From assembly GCF_047495875.1 (NCBI RefSeq), contig NC_092466.1, positions 16,426,561-16,490,560 on the forward strand: DNA of 64,000 bases, given 5' to 3'. Under the pieces are notes generated by a model, which saw nothing but the letters and a program-made list of their open reading frames with translations, searched no databases and was not told the origin of the DNA. Numbering within the stretch: position 1 is the first letter of the stretch; each line of letters begins with the position of its first letter. Shown piece by piece: positions 27,430 through 39,978 of the stretch. The position numbers were made by a program, and so were the translations under genes. Source of the DNA: Pithys albifrons albifrons. Its lineage: Eukaryota; Chordata; Aves; Passeriformes; Thamnophilidae.

Positions 27430-28050
27430 TTCTGAATCAATATAAACATGAAAAAACAATTCCTATTAACTTAAACCTACTAGTTTCATCTAATGCCCAA
27501 TGTCCTTGCAGTAGAAGAGCCAGCGAGCAATCCCTCATAATCTATTTACTTGCCACTCATGAGTTAATAAACTTGTCACAGCCTTCTTCAATTTTCTCCT
27601 TCCCACACTGAAAACTTCTAGTTCTACTTGTTGTTTTTTTGAAAGGTTTATTTCTTCATCCTTTAATCATCCTACTAATTCTTCTCTTCACCATTCCAAA
27701 TGCAGGTGCAGCATTGTGACTTCTTGTAAGCATCATGTTCTTTAGTTTATTCTACTTTCTAAAAATGCCTAACATTAAAGTTGCTTTTCCTCCCTGCTAT
27801 TATTTTCATAGCTCACAGTGAATACTCTGTGAATTCATAATCTCACAGTGAAGTTCTTGAACAGATATTGTCAGTGTGAAGTCCATTCTTGCGCGCAAAA
27901 TGACTTTTTATTTTTTTTACCCTTTGAGAACTATTTTACATTTATTTCCAGTGAATTTCACTTGTCACTTGATCACTCAGGATCACTGAGGTGTTTCTTT
28001 GCATTTGGCTTTCATTTCTCTTATTCTGCATAACTTTGTGGTATAAAGAC
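27430..28050 (-). mobile_element. Ancient L3/CR1-clade LINE relic, reverse-transcriptase end (antisense)
   Basis: On the minus strand, 27925-28040 can be laid against the region just after the catalytic FADD box of L3/CR1 reverse transcriptases (GATACCAAA, TGGCAAATGAAATTCAATG, GATAAATGCAAA of other copies as I remember them). Further along, 27480-27720 resembles the following stretch, including CATGAGTGG and ATGAAACTAGTAGG-like blocks. The copy is highly decayed with many stops. The assignment is by eye only. Confidence 0.5.
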
Positions 28051-31000
28051 AGCCTTTGTGTTCTTAATGCATTTGAAATAATGCGTCTTATGTCTTTAAC
28101 AAATTGATTTGTAAGCTCTTTTTTAGTCTGCCTTATTGGGGTTTTATGTTTCTGTTATTCTTGAATAATCAAATAACAGGCCTGTCTTAAATTCTTACAT
28201 ACTGATTTGTTGGTGCTTCCTTGTAAGAAGATTTAGCCAAAACCCGATTTTTAGAACAGACTAAACATACACCTGCTAGAGATGTAACAAAATTAGCTGC
28301 ATAAAGCTATTTAAGATAGAGGAAAATAAATTAGAATAACTCAATGGAATCTTTTTACATTCTAGAAAATCTTAATGTGGTGCTGAAGTTAAGACCAAAA
28401 CCAACCAAACAGTTCAAGATGCCAATACACTGCTTCAGAAATGGTCTAGATGAAAGCATCAGTTCACTTGCTGAGATTTGCTGATGTTTTTGCAGTAAAC
28501 ATCTTCTCCAACTCCACCTGACAGTGGGAATTATTTGCACTGAATTTAGTAGATTTGGAACAGGTCATAAAACTGGGTTAAATAATGCTAATTAACCCAG
28601 AATGTCTTTACACTTGACATTTTATTATATGGTTCAGACTATGTAACCTCTCTGAAATTGAACAAACATTTCTTGAAGATCACTTGTCAATATCTCAGCC
28701 AACTTTTAGAATTAAATTTTCACTTTTTCTTGCTATTCAAGGTACAACTGAACAGAGATATCCAATAAAGCTCAAAATTCACTGGAATTGCTCACACATT
28801 CTTAAATACCTGATTAATCATGACAAATGAGCATTGAGAACAAAAAGAACAGAAAGAACAAAAAGGCTCAAACTAGTAATTTTCTGTAAAAATTAGATTC
28901 AGACACACAACATTTTAAGACCCCATGGATATGGAAACACAGGGCAACCTTTTCTGAAACTTCCAGCATATTTTAATGCAACACTTCTAAATAGAGAACG
29001 TTTAATATATAAAATTTCACAAATGCAAGACTTCTATAAATACAGCCCATATTAACAAGAGCAGACAGGTACACATAACCTGGTAATAACTACACCAAAC
29101 AGCTAAGAACAGAGGCATATAAAATTAATAAGTATTTTACAAAATGTGTTAAATATTTTTCAAGACAACAGAAAATATTTTCTCCTATTATTTTCTTTTA
29201 ATGTGGATATTTGCTTATGTGCTTACGTTATCAGCACTTACTATTTTAATATGTCTACTCAGAAAAAGGAAGTTAAACATGCATGTACATTGAAGGTAAC
29301 AAGCAGCTTATGTCACCTATATATTACCAGTTTTTAATTTTAGTGAGGGAAAATTGTATGTAGTTATGTAGTATGACAAATAAAGGAAATGATTTAGTCC
29401 CAGGCTGCAGGGACTTTCATTGACCTCTTAACTATTCCTATACTAAATTGTTACTTTATTTTTAATGAGTGTTCTATAAACAGAGTAGCTGTTCGTATTC
29501 TGAATCTGCAAATGCTGCAAAAATTTCTAAAAATGGGCCAGCTGCAAAAACATAAATACTTTCAGTTTATAATTGTACCATATTTTAAAGAATATTCTCA
29601 AGAGATAATGTTTAATAGCAGACATGTATTTTAATGACAAAAACATTAAATAATAATATCAAGTAATATTGACTTAGAAAAAATCAGACCTCAGTAATAT
29701 GAAACCCAAGATACTAGATGTCTTCAACTGAACAACAAACATTGACAGGCATATGCACAGACAAAAATTGTTACTAAGCTTGAGAGATGATGTAGCCATA
29801 AGGCACAGTTCAAGACTCAAGATACTTCAATTCTGTTCTACCAGTGAAACCACTGCTTTGCTTTCATTAGAGGTTTAATTCCAGTTAATTCTAGTGAGCT
29901 CAGAGTAGTTTGAAATAAAGAAGCTGCATTGTGTCTCTCATCCTAACCAAGCTTTATTAATTGTACCTGCAACATGTACAGGATGTCACTACTGCATAGT
30001 CATATTCATTCCAAGGTTTTCTAACTGATGTTCCCTCTGCAGAAATCTGAAATTGAAACATTCGTATGTTTAACAAAAGTGGTACATCAAGATGTGTTTG
30101 AAGGGCCCCCATTACGATACTTATCTGGGTTTCTGGGAGAACAGTCAAGTACTTGATTTGTCTGATTGAGAACTAATTTTCCATTATTAGACTAACAACC
30201 TCAGGAGTAACATACTGTGTTTTCTCCTCTGTATCTGCCAACTTTTCCATCTTCCAGTATACTTTTTTAACTCCAGTTTAACACCTCTCAAGGGTTTTCA
30301 GGTTTTGAGCTTGAGAAGTTCATAATCAACTGCAGGCATAGCTGCATAGGCACAAACGTTGTTGCCATACGTTGCCATCTATAGCTTTGAAGAGTCCTCA
30401 AGGTAACCATACCACTTGTTCCATCAACAGGGCACGGCATACAGTGGGAGGCTACAAATGTACATTTTTAACTTGACAGAAGTACAGTCTGAATTAGCAC
30501 GTTATTTGTATCACCAGTTGGTAAAGGCTAACAACATACCATCATGTCTGGAAGAAATAAAAGCATGCACAAATGGAAAAGCTGTGGCACAAGACAGTCC
30601 ATTGTATAAAGCAGTAACTGTCACTGACTTTTATGTTCCCTAAGACCATGATGAATTTAATAGGAATAGTGAATCCACAGCACTCTGCATGGTTGGCACT
30701 TCACACTAAACTCATCTTTCCACTCTCAGTTCTAACATTCCTATCTCCCTTCAGGCAATGGCAGTCTTTACTCCTCATAAATTTGTTATCAGAATACTTT
30801 GTCCTGTTTTAAGAGATGCACTTTCTCTAAAACACATTTAAATAAGAAAGGTTTGTTTAACAAACTTGCAAGTCTTGCTGCTTTACTTTTATGTCTTCCT
30901 TTCAGTCTCAAGGTAGATCTTAAAATGCATAACACAATTAAATGGTAAAAATTTCAGTAATTAAAGAGGAACTATTCTCCTTTCTTTCCTACTTATACAC

Positions 31001-31094
31001 ATGAATCCCCCAACCTTATGAAATACAATTAGGATAAAATAGTACAAATAAACTTTTATAACTGGGTTATTTTTATATACGTATCTCCAATACG

Positions 31095-31385
31095 TGGCAT
31101 CACAGTGCCACAGAACCACAGAACACTGAGGTGGAAGCAGTCAGTCTGCCTCTCTGCCCCAAGGCGTGATCAGCTATATTGAAACCATTCTTGACAGATG
31201 TTTGTATAACCTGATCTTGCAGAATTTCCAGTGATGGAAATTCCATAGTTTCCTTAGGCAATCTACAAAAATACTGTTAGGAATTGCAACTATTATTCAA
31301 TATAACAAAAAGTCCTTACTGATACTGGTCTGAAAGAGTAATTCTTTGCCAGTTTTAATACACAGTATAGCCCTCTTGAATTCAT
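31095..31385 (-). mobile_element. CR1 LINE 3' fragment, old (antisense)
   Basis: The plus strand reads the reverse complement of a CR1 3' end: CACAGAACACTGAGGTGGAA, then GACAGATGTTTGTATAACC, CCAGTGATGGAAATTCCATA and TTCCTTAGGCAATCTAC. These are diverged forms of standard CR1 blocks. It is 5'-truncated, as CR1 copies usually are. Confidence 0.8.
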
Positions 31386-33039
31386 GCAGACAATAACAAT
31401 GCACACAAATTTCTGTGACTAGGCATACATAATGAGTGTTGGTTTTCAGCTGCATAAAAATCCTGCATAACTGATTACAAGTGCTCTTAAATTACTAAGT
31501 GACAGGGCTTCACAACTAACCACAGTATAAATGCACTGAACTCTCCATACTAAAGAAATTTATCTTACTGACATATTATTGTGATACAGGACAGAAGTTT
31601 TCAGACACATACATATAAATATACAAACACATCCTTCATGGTTTAATACAAATTTCTGATGCAAAGTATTCCCAGAGGGTCTAGGTCTGTGGAAGACAAA
31701 GGATCTAATGATAAAGAAATTAGCACTTTCATGAATGAAGATTCTGTGGTAAAGCCAAGCCAGATGGCTCTTGACACTTGTGTGCATTCTGACTTGCACT
31801 AAAGGGTCAATATAGCAATTTATCCAGATCTGGAAATCCCAGTTGGTTGCAATTAGAATGAAGAATTAATTCTTGACAAACAACATAAAAACCAGCAGGA
31901 TTTTACTTGCAAAGAAAACAACTCTTTCCAGAATTTAAAACAGATTAACAAAGGTTTCTAACTTTTTTTTCCCAATTTTGCTTTTTTCTCTCCTTTATGA
32001 AAATAATTTTACTAGACAAATTAAAATTTTCTTGGTGGTAGAGAGTGAAAGCTCTTGCAGTTACAGAAAAAGGAGTGCTTTAAGGCTTTAGTCCTGATCT
32101 CTAAAAGCAAAAAAAAAGCACCAAAAATAGATGAAAAACTATTTTGAAAAGTGGAAAAATGAACAATCTCCTTTTTTTTTATTATTTTATATCCCCTAGA
32201 AGAAAAGTTTTGAACTTACTGAGTTAAATATTGACAACATTATACCAATAAGTATGTGGGGGCCTTTTCAAACAGTTGGAACATTATCTATAGATTTTTG
32301 CAGGTTCACAAGCCCTCACATTTCCAGTAAAAGCTGCTGTCTAATACAAAGCTAAGTGCCCCAGGGACATTGAAGTGAACATATTTTTCTGCTGTTTTAA
32401 GCACACCAGCAGTCATTTGTAGAGTTTACATGGCTTTCTTGTCAATACCTGCTGGTCACAGTTGGTGAAGAAGCAGTTTCACTTATGATCTGGTTGCTAA
32501 TTAAGCATGGCAAAAATTTTCCACAACCTGACACACAAAAGGAAAGAATCAGATGTATTCTCAGAAGACTTCAATCTTTAAATCATTTGGATTCTATACT
32601 TACTGCAAGTAAAAGATAACAAAAAATACTATGTCAGATTAACATGCAACTTTTGACAAAGTATAGCATACTGTATGTAGGATAGATACTTTTAAACCCG
32701 ATCTTCAACAAAATAATTCTTTAAAAAAAGAGAAGTTCAAAAGATTTGAAGCTATCCCAATATAAGCCAAAAATCTCCATGGTTTCTGCTTCTCCTCACT
32801 TTCTTCAGTGATTGATAATCTACCCTTTCCTGTTGACAATCTTCACCATCCAACTGTACTTTATTTCTGTTGTCCATTCCTTTACTTGCAGGAGGATTGC
32901 AAAGTTTCCTCTTATGGTGCTCTTCTGCACACAAAACATCCTAGAAGGTATCCATAAAGCTACTTCATTGCTTTGTTTAAATTCTTTGCTTCCCTCACCT
33001 TCAAAAGCCAGTTGCTCCTTTGAGAAACGGTTATCATCT

Positions 33040-33215
33040 AACATCTCATTGTTGCCTCATAGCACTCCTCCTTCTTCATTTGTATCCATGTGTTGTCTCC
33101 TAGTTCATGCTCGTATTACAATCCATCATAGGCAGAAGTCTTTGGCATTTGTACAGCCCCACCCAGTGGTCCCAGGCTTGAATTCCAAGACACATTGCAA
33201 TGTAGTAAGTAGAAT
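33040..33215 (+). mobile_element. Possible ancient amniote interspersed repeat tail
   Basis: The order CTCCTTCTTC, GGCAGAAGTCTTTGGCATTT, GTACAGCCCCACCCAGTGG and CATTGCAATGTAGTAA resembles a widespread reptile/bird repeat 3' end that has GTACAGCGCCTAGCACAATGG and ACTGCAATACAAATAA. Divergence is high and the family name is not certain. Two overlapping open frames here are not considered genes. Confidence 0.35.
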
Positions 33216-34721
33216 ACCCCCAAAACATTTGTTTTCTTGAAACAGTTGATATTTCACTATTTTTTTTTATGCCTCTTGTGTGCAGGGAGAACAAACTTGG
33301 AGTGGCTGGTAAGCAAATCTTCATACTAATTATGAACGGGCTGTTTAATCTGTGTAGGTAATGAAAGAGAATACACCAGTAAACTGAACGTTTTCTGAGA
33401 GACAGCTTAGGGTGGCAAAGGCATTAGTGTAACTACCAGAGATGACCACAGAGCAAAAACTCACTCCACAAGGAGTAGCATCACGTCCAAGCATATTTTT
33501 GACCTTATACAAGCCACAATCAAATTATTTAAATAAAATATAACATAATAAATGTTCTTTTATAGCTACTTTTTAGTTGTTTCTTGTTTTTAGTTTCTTA
33601 ATAACAAATGGGGTTAAGCTACTAACCTCTGTGGAGAGAATACACAATAGAGTTAAATAAAGAATCAGAATCCAGGCATAGTGAAAAATGAATTAGGAAA
33701 AAAACCTACCAAAAATTTTTAATTAAAGTAGTCCAAAGAATTAGAAAGCCTTTAAATTTCAATTTCATGATATTGTAATGAAAAGGCTCCTCCTGGTTTT
33801 GATAATTTTACTTCACCTTTCCAGTGCTAGGTTGGGTTTTTTAATACCTTGTCACTTCATTGTTAACTATTCTTTGAAGTGCATTTTTTGACTGAGATTT
33901 TTGCTGCACCTATAATGAAATACAAATTGTGACATGCTGCCAATAATCACTAATAATCAGCAAATGTTACAGGTAGCAGTGCTGTCAAGGCATGAGTAGC
34001 CTCACACATGAAATCCTGCATCAGAGAACAAAGAATAAAAGGTCTTTGAGCTTCTTTTAACATCAGTCACCACCTATTAAATATTGGGATATTAATAACC
34101 ATGCTTCTGAAAAATACTTCAGTAAAAAAAAGGTCATAAGAAAACCATTTTTTTTCTATTGGAAACTGTTGTGCAAACGAATGTTACCCTTGTGCAAAAA
34201 TTCAATAACTTTTTATGATGATGCAAGAAGCTCACAGTGTTGTCTGCAAAGCCTGTTTTGAACTGACTAAGAACTTTCTGGCATAAAACTAAATTAAAAA
34301 GAACATATGGTTGCAGGAAAATAATTTTAAAAAAAGGGGGAATCAGATATCAAAGCATCACCTTCTCTTTCCCTTAATTTTTCTTGAAAGAATTAGAACA
34401 GGAAGTTTCAAGAAGCTGACATCATCTAATCCCAAAAAATTTCGATCCAAAAATTAGTTTATCAAACACTTGAATTATAAAGAAGAGCAAGATGGTCAAC
34501 ATGGACCTACTTGGACACTGCTAAATGGTCACTGTAGGCATTCTCAGGAACTGAATATAATTAAACAGAAGAAGTCTTTACTGGAAATTATTATCATATT
34601 ATTATTCATTATCACAGAATTCCTCAAACACAGGTTGGTTGTAAGTCTTACCTTGTTCTCTATCTGCCCTAAACCCATACATTTCTAGTATTTGATTGCA
34701 TATGGAACTTTCCTAGAGCAT

Positions 34722-34768
34722 TGAAAAAAAAACAACCAAAAAACAAACCCACAAACCCCAAACCAACT
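34722..34768. repeat. A/C-rich low-complexity tract
   Basis: A run of A followed by CAAACCC-like units, almost without G or T on the plus strand. Confidence 0.8.
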
Positions 34769-36920
34769 GCTAGGTAAAAGACAAGAAGTATGAATAATTA
34801 GCATAAAAGCAAATGCCTTTTTAAAAAATACAAAATTCCTCAATTTTAATCATTCAGAGTTGCTTTTGTGTAGCTCATGGACAGCACTGCAGACACACAT
34901 TACAGCCCTCTAAGGGTTAATGTAAGAGCTACAGTCAGGGCAATCTAAGCAGATATACATGAAGTTGCCATGTATTGTCACATCAAACTGCAAAGTGCAC
35001 CAGCATCATCCTCAATGCATCCTACACGTGAATAACTGTGTGTGCAGATTCTTCCCTACAGTGTAATAATGGGTTGGGTCATATGTACACTCTGATCATG
35101 AAGGTTATGCTTGGTATTCGGCAGTAAAGCAGCATTTTAATTAAGTTATAAGAATATCAATTTCATTCTAGTCTTTGATGCTCTTAGAAACAATTACAAA
35201 GCAGCAAGAATTTCAAAAAACAACTGCTAGTATTATTCAAATTTAATCAGAGATCAAAGTTATGAGAAATGGTAAAAACACTAGAAGTTTTTCTGAATAA
35301 CTGAAAAACCTTTATATCTGACTAATTAAAAGTACAACACTCTAGAAGTCTAAGAATATGGAATATGGATAATTCCAGTAATAATAACTATGTATAATCT
35401 ATTCTGTGGCACATCTTCAGGAGTTCAAAATAACACTCAAGAGTTACAGGTGTGAGCTAGAATGCTAATAATTAAAAATCTTGACTCCTGTTTCTTTACT
35501 GAGTCTATAATAACTACCTTAAGAGTACTCCCGTGCCACAGTAGTATCTGTACAGGTCACTACAGATGGGAGGAAGGTAAGAAAAAGAAAACCTGAAATT
35601 TGGGATAGAAGAATGTGCCATTAAAGCATGCATAACCTTCCAGCTAGCCCCGAACTGAGCTATTGTATAACACTTCAGTCTGGAGTAAAAGTGATATATC
35701 CTTCAAGTTTCATCAACTGTATTTTAATTTGAGAGTTGGTAATTGAAGGAGTATAAACAAATAAAAGATTGCTGCATAGTAAGGGTACCCTTGTTTATTG
35801 AAACCACAAGCACTGTTCTTCACCACTTGCTAAATCGCTTTAGCAGCAATGTTTCTATTCAACATCAGTTACTTGCCTGAAGTTACAAATTGTTGCCTTT
35901 CTGTATGTGTTGCAAAACAGATCACTTAGTGAAGCACCTGAGAATATCTGATGTGATTGCAACACCTTCAATGTAGCTCATTTTTCTGAACAGATTAAAG
36001 AACAAAAAGGAACATTTCAAAAACATCACGTATTTTTAAATTTATATTTATCAGACAAGGAACAAATACATTACATTGAGGCTGTTAAAAAGGTCAGTTA
36101 CAGGAAGCTTATACATTTATTTGCTTGTAGAACTGGTAGCAATCACAGCCACAACGGTTCATTCCTGACAAGCCTTGTCCCGTGTCTCTGGTAGCCACAG
36201 CATGGTCCGTGGCACTCATGGTTATCAATCCAATAAATCTCAACTCGCTGTGTCAGTTTTAAGTATGACCAACTGTTCAAGCACATAAACATCAGCAAGT
36301 AGCTGGTGCTCTGTAGTACTGCAGAACTTTATATCTGTACCCTACACTGTCCTTCCTGATTTTCATTTTAAGAAATACACTTTCAATTTCTTTGCTCTGG
36401 CACCTGAAGCCATATCCAGTGTCCCAAAAAGATAATACAAGGAAAAAGAGGGGCAAATGAAACCCAAGTCAAAATAAAATACTAAAAATACTTTCTTTTG
36501 CAATCTATGTGAAACAGAATCTGGCAAAATTTTACACAGTTTCTACAGGAAGGAGGATATATCTCTAATACTATTTTATTCGTATACCCAGCTTCAATTA
36601 TTCTCAAAAAAAATTCTCAAATTTCAAAAAGAAATGATGACTCCTAGAGAGTTTAAATATGCTATTTTTAAAGTGACACATGAGATAGAATTCAAGCACT
36701 CCTTAGACCTAGTTGCAGATATATTAGTAATAAATCCAGATGGTAAGAGACAAGGTAAACTGAATTGATAATTTTTGCTACTCATATTTTTTTTTGGTGG
36801 TATAAAAAAGAATTTTTACAAAACAAAACTGAAAGATGTGAACAGTGCTTCTACAACAGTGACTTTGGGGTGGGACAGTAATTTTTTCTCTCTTTGATGA
36901 AACCAGGATAATAATCACAT

Positions 36921-36991
36921 ATAAAAAACAAAAACAAAAAAACCCACAAAAACCCAAAATCAAAAAAACAACTACAAAACAGACCCCAAAC
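36921..36991. repeat. A/C-rich low-complexity tract
   Basis: About 70 bp of CAAAAA and ACCC-like units, again A/C on the plus strand and therefore U/G in a minus-strand transcript. Confidence 0.8.
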
Positions 36992-37889
36992 ATTTTAGAA
37001 ATGTAAAAATCCAAGTTTGGGTTACAGATAATTCCTCTAGAACATCTGTCTCATGTACACCTACCTCTATGTAAACCTATCTCTACAACCTTATTTGCAT
37101 TTGCAGTTAATTTTCTGGCAAATGCATAAAAATCAAGAAGCCTGAATAAAACTTCATTTAGATTTAATTAGATTTACATTTAATGCCCAGGATAGCAAAG
37201 CTTTAAAACTTAATAAGTGAAATGATCAGCAAGGGATTTCCTAGCAAAGCTTATCAATACAGGAAAAACCCCTTACCTAACAGTGAGTCACAGCAGACTA
37301 ATAAGAGAAAAAAGGTGAAAATTCACTTTCAAATTAAAATGTTTCTAAAATCTGAAGGCAACCTCCTATGTCAGAGCATGGTTATCACTTTTGTGGCTGA
37401 AAGAGGAAAACTGATACCACCAGAAATGCTTGTAAATAAGATTTGTTCTTATTCAAAGATTTTTTTATACTTTTTTTTAAAATCACCTTTACCAAATCAC
37501 TCCACTACAGATAGAGATTCTGATACCTCTTTAAGTGTTTAAATCCTGATAGTTAGACCATTCTAACCATGAGTTTTAGACCTAAAATATAATCTAGGCT
37601 ATTAAAACATGTAATACCTCATTTTCAGAAGTTCCAATAAAAAGGAAGAGTATTGTTATAGAGAAAATTAATCTCATCAATTGCCTTAACTCAGTGCGCA
37701 ATTGCAAAAAAAAGTCCATTTTGAAACGCCACTTACTCTCAGTCAAGATCATGTGAAGTCCCTCCAGACAGCACTCAGTGCTAATCATAACACACACCCC
37801 ACACCAAAAAGCCATAATGCTATGACTACTGAGGGGTTTTGAATCTATGTAAAAGATTTGGCAAAAGTCTACTCCCGTTGCACTTAATG

Positions 37890-38312
37890 TTGCAAGAAGC
37901 TCAACCTGCCAATGTGTTCCTGCAGCCCGGAAAGCCAACCATATCTGGGCTGCCTCAAAAGCACCGTGGCCAAAAAAATTGAGGGAGGGGATCCCTCTGC
38001 TCTACTCTGCTCTTGTGAGACCCGCTCCGGGGTGCTGCATCCAGCTCTGGGGCCACCAGCACAAGAGGGATGTGGATCTGCTGGAGCAAGTCCAGGGGGC
38101 CTCAATGACAGAGGGCTGGAGCAACTACCCTATGAAAATAGGCTGAGAGAGAAGACATTGGGGAGACCTTAGAGTGACCTCCCAGTACCTAAAAGGAGTA
38201 TTCAAGAATGCTGGAGAGACAATTTACAAGGGCATGTAGTGATAGGACAAGGGAGGACAGCTTTAAACTGACAGAGGGTAGATTTATATCAGATTTTTGG
38301 AAGAAAAAAAAT
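37890..38312 (+). mobile_element. CR1 LINE fragment lacking its 3' end
   Basis: Typical CR1 blocks run in sense order: TGCAGCCCGGAAAGCCAACC, GGGCTGCCTCAAAAGCACCG, TGCATCCAGCTCTGGGGCC, ATAGGCTGAGAGAGAAGAC, TACAAGGGCATGTAGTGATA and TTTAAACTGACAGAGGGTAG. The copy stops at the block that normally continues into the Gly-rich 3' untranslated part, and an A-rich, A/C-rich stretch follows instead. A short internal deletion removes the block after GGCTGAGAGAG. Several open frames across it (37884-38172) are relics of this element. Confidence 0.9.
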
Positions 38313-38319
38313 CATGTTT

Positions 38320-38358
38320 AAAAAAACCACAAGCAAACACCAAAACCAGAAACCCAAT
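38320..38358. repeat. A/C-rich low-complexity tract after the CR1 fragment
   Basis: A short AAAC/CAAACACC-like run lies directly after the truncated CR1. Confidence 0.65.
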
Positions 38359-39384
38359 CTACTGAAAGCTGTTTTCCTTCTCAAGTTATGTGAGGGAGGA
38401 GACAGGTAAAGATGGGGATAGAATGAATGTTCCCTTTTCCCAAATACATAATTTAATTGAAGATTGGTTCTTTAGATAGTTAAGTTTGCACAAAATGAGG
38501 CTCCTTTATACAATCAGTGCAGACTGTGTTCCTATCTTAGAGCTGAATCAGTCTCTGAATCCACCACTGACTTTGGAAAGTCCAGCACCATGAGCACCAA
38601 ATGATCCTAGCATGAGACATAATGCCTCAAGTCTACTTTCCTAAATAAGCACAGAATGCTGACACTTCGAGATACACACTTACCTGCACATAGAGGAGTT
38701 AAATACCATTTTAGAAATGTCTGGCAATCCCTCAATATACATTGGTTTTCAATTTAGTTAATAATCTGTAATTCTGAGTATCTTCAGCTACAAGCCATGC
38801 TTCTACAAATTTTCAAGTCTACCCCGTGGAAAATTTAGTTCAGGCTGAAATTGAATAGTTATCTAAAAAAAAAAAAAGTATGTTTTGGTTTGTGCATCTA
38901 GCAGAGTAAATTTCTACCAACTTTTCTTGCTTTATAAATTTTGAGATAATAAAAAAGAGGATAATTTTTTGTTCTGCAATTGCTCAGAATCCTTTTTTCC
39001 TCAGCATGCCTTTTTTCCTATTGGAATAACAGGAACTGATTTGAGACATAACCCACAACTTTGAGAGAAATGCTTAACATTACAGAAGTAATTAGACCCA
39101 AAGTGTTCACAGATGGAAACGAGAACATCAAGATATTTTATTGTCATTTCAACAGATATATGCTTCTGAATAAAAGGCAATTAATTAAGAATGTATCATT
39201 AAAAGAATTTATTTCTTCCAACAGTTTTTTATTTATATTTCAGTTGGCTTCCTTTAACTTGCATCTCACTTCTTGTTCATCTTGTAAAACTTATTTATCT
39301 ACATTAGATTATTTTTATTATTCACAAATAATAATAAAAAACCTTAATCCAAATCTAAACAGTTCTACTGTAGATCTCCCTTAC

Positions 39385-39545
39385 AGTAGAAACCTTTCTC
39401 TTATGTTCAGATGAAATTCATATCTTTCTGCTTATGCCCATTACATCTTATTTTGTCACTGGGCACCACTGAGGGGTTCATCTTCTTTACACTCTCCCAT
39501 GAGGTATTTATAAGCAAAAGATCTTCCTGAGCCTTCTCTTTAAGC
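39385..39545 (-). mobile_element. CR1 LINE fragment (antisense)
   Basis: The plus strand carries reverse-complement CR1 blocks: TATGTTCAGATGAAATTCAT, GTCACTGGGCACCACTGAGG, CTTTACACTCTCCCATGAGG and CCTGAGCCTTCTCTTTAAGC. The copy is short and moderately diverged, and lies head-to-head with the next fragment. Confidence 0.8.
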
Positions 39546-39724
39546 CCTCACATCTATGACAGAGAAGATTAGAGACACAGGACAAATTTCCTTCAGTGCC
39601 TTTTTGGTACCAGAACTACAAAAAAAGAAGCCAATCTCCTCCGTGAGGCAGAGCACTTTAACATCTATAATTACTGTTAACTACTGTTATCAACAGTCAG
39701 CACAGCAGCAGAGTCAGGCTCTTC

Positions 39725-39978
39725 AGAGTATTGCATGGTCGGAGGACACAAGACAACAGATATAAGATCAAACATAAGATTCTGAGTGCCTATAAAGAAA
39801 AGCCTTTTTACTATGAGCAGAGTCAGGCACTGGAACAGGTTGCCCCACTCTGTCTCTGTCCTCAGACATTTTCAAGACCAGTCTGGGAAAACTGTAAGTA
39901 GCCTGACCTGACTCTCTTTTGAGCAGTGTGGGACCTAGATACCTCCTGAGACATCTTCCAACCTGAATTATTCTATTA
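39725..39978 (+). mobile_element. CR1 LINE 3' end (sense)
   Basis: Sense CR1 3' blocks are present: GGCACTGGAACAGGTTGCCC, ACATTTTCAAGACCAGTCTG, TTTTGAGCAGTGTGGGACCT, CCTGAGACATCTTCCAACCT and an end GAATTATTCTATTA near the CR1 octamer terminus. It is 5'-truncated and apparently complete at the 3' end. Confidence 0.85.

Noticed and set aside
30416..30643. 75-codon plus-strand open frame with a relatively polar product
   Set aside because: Composition looks less biased than other frames, but there is no motif, no splice context and no recognised homologue.
37884..38172. Open frames on both strands at 37.9-38.2 kb
   Set aside because: They lie entirely in the CR1 fragment and are remnants or shadows of the LINE.
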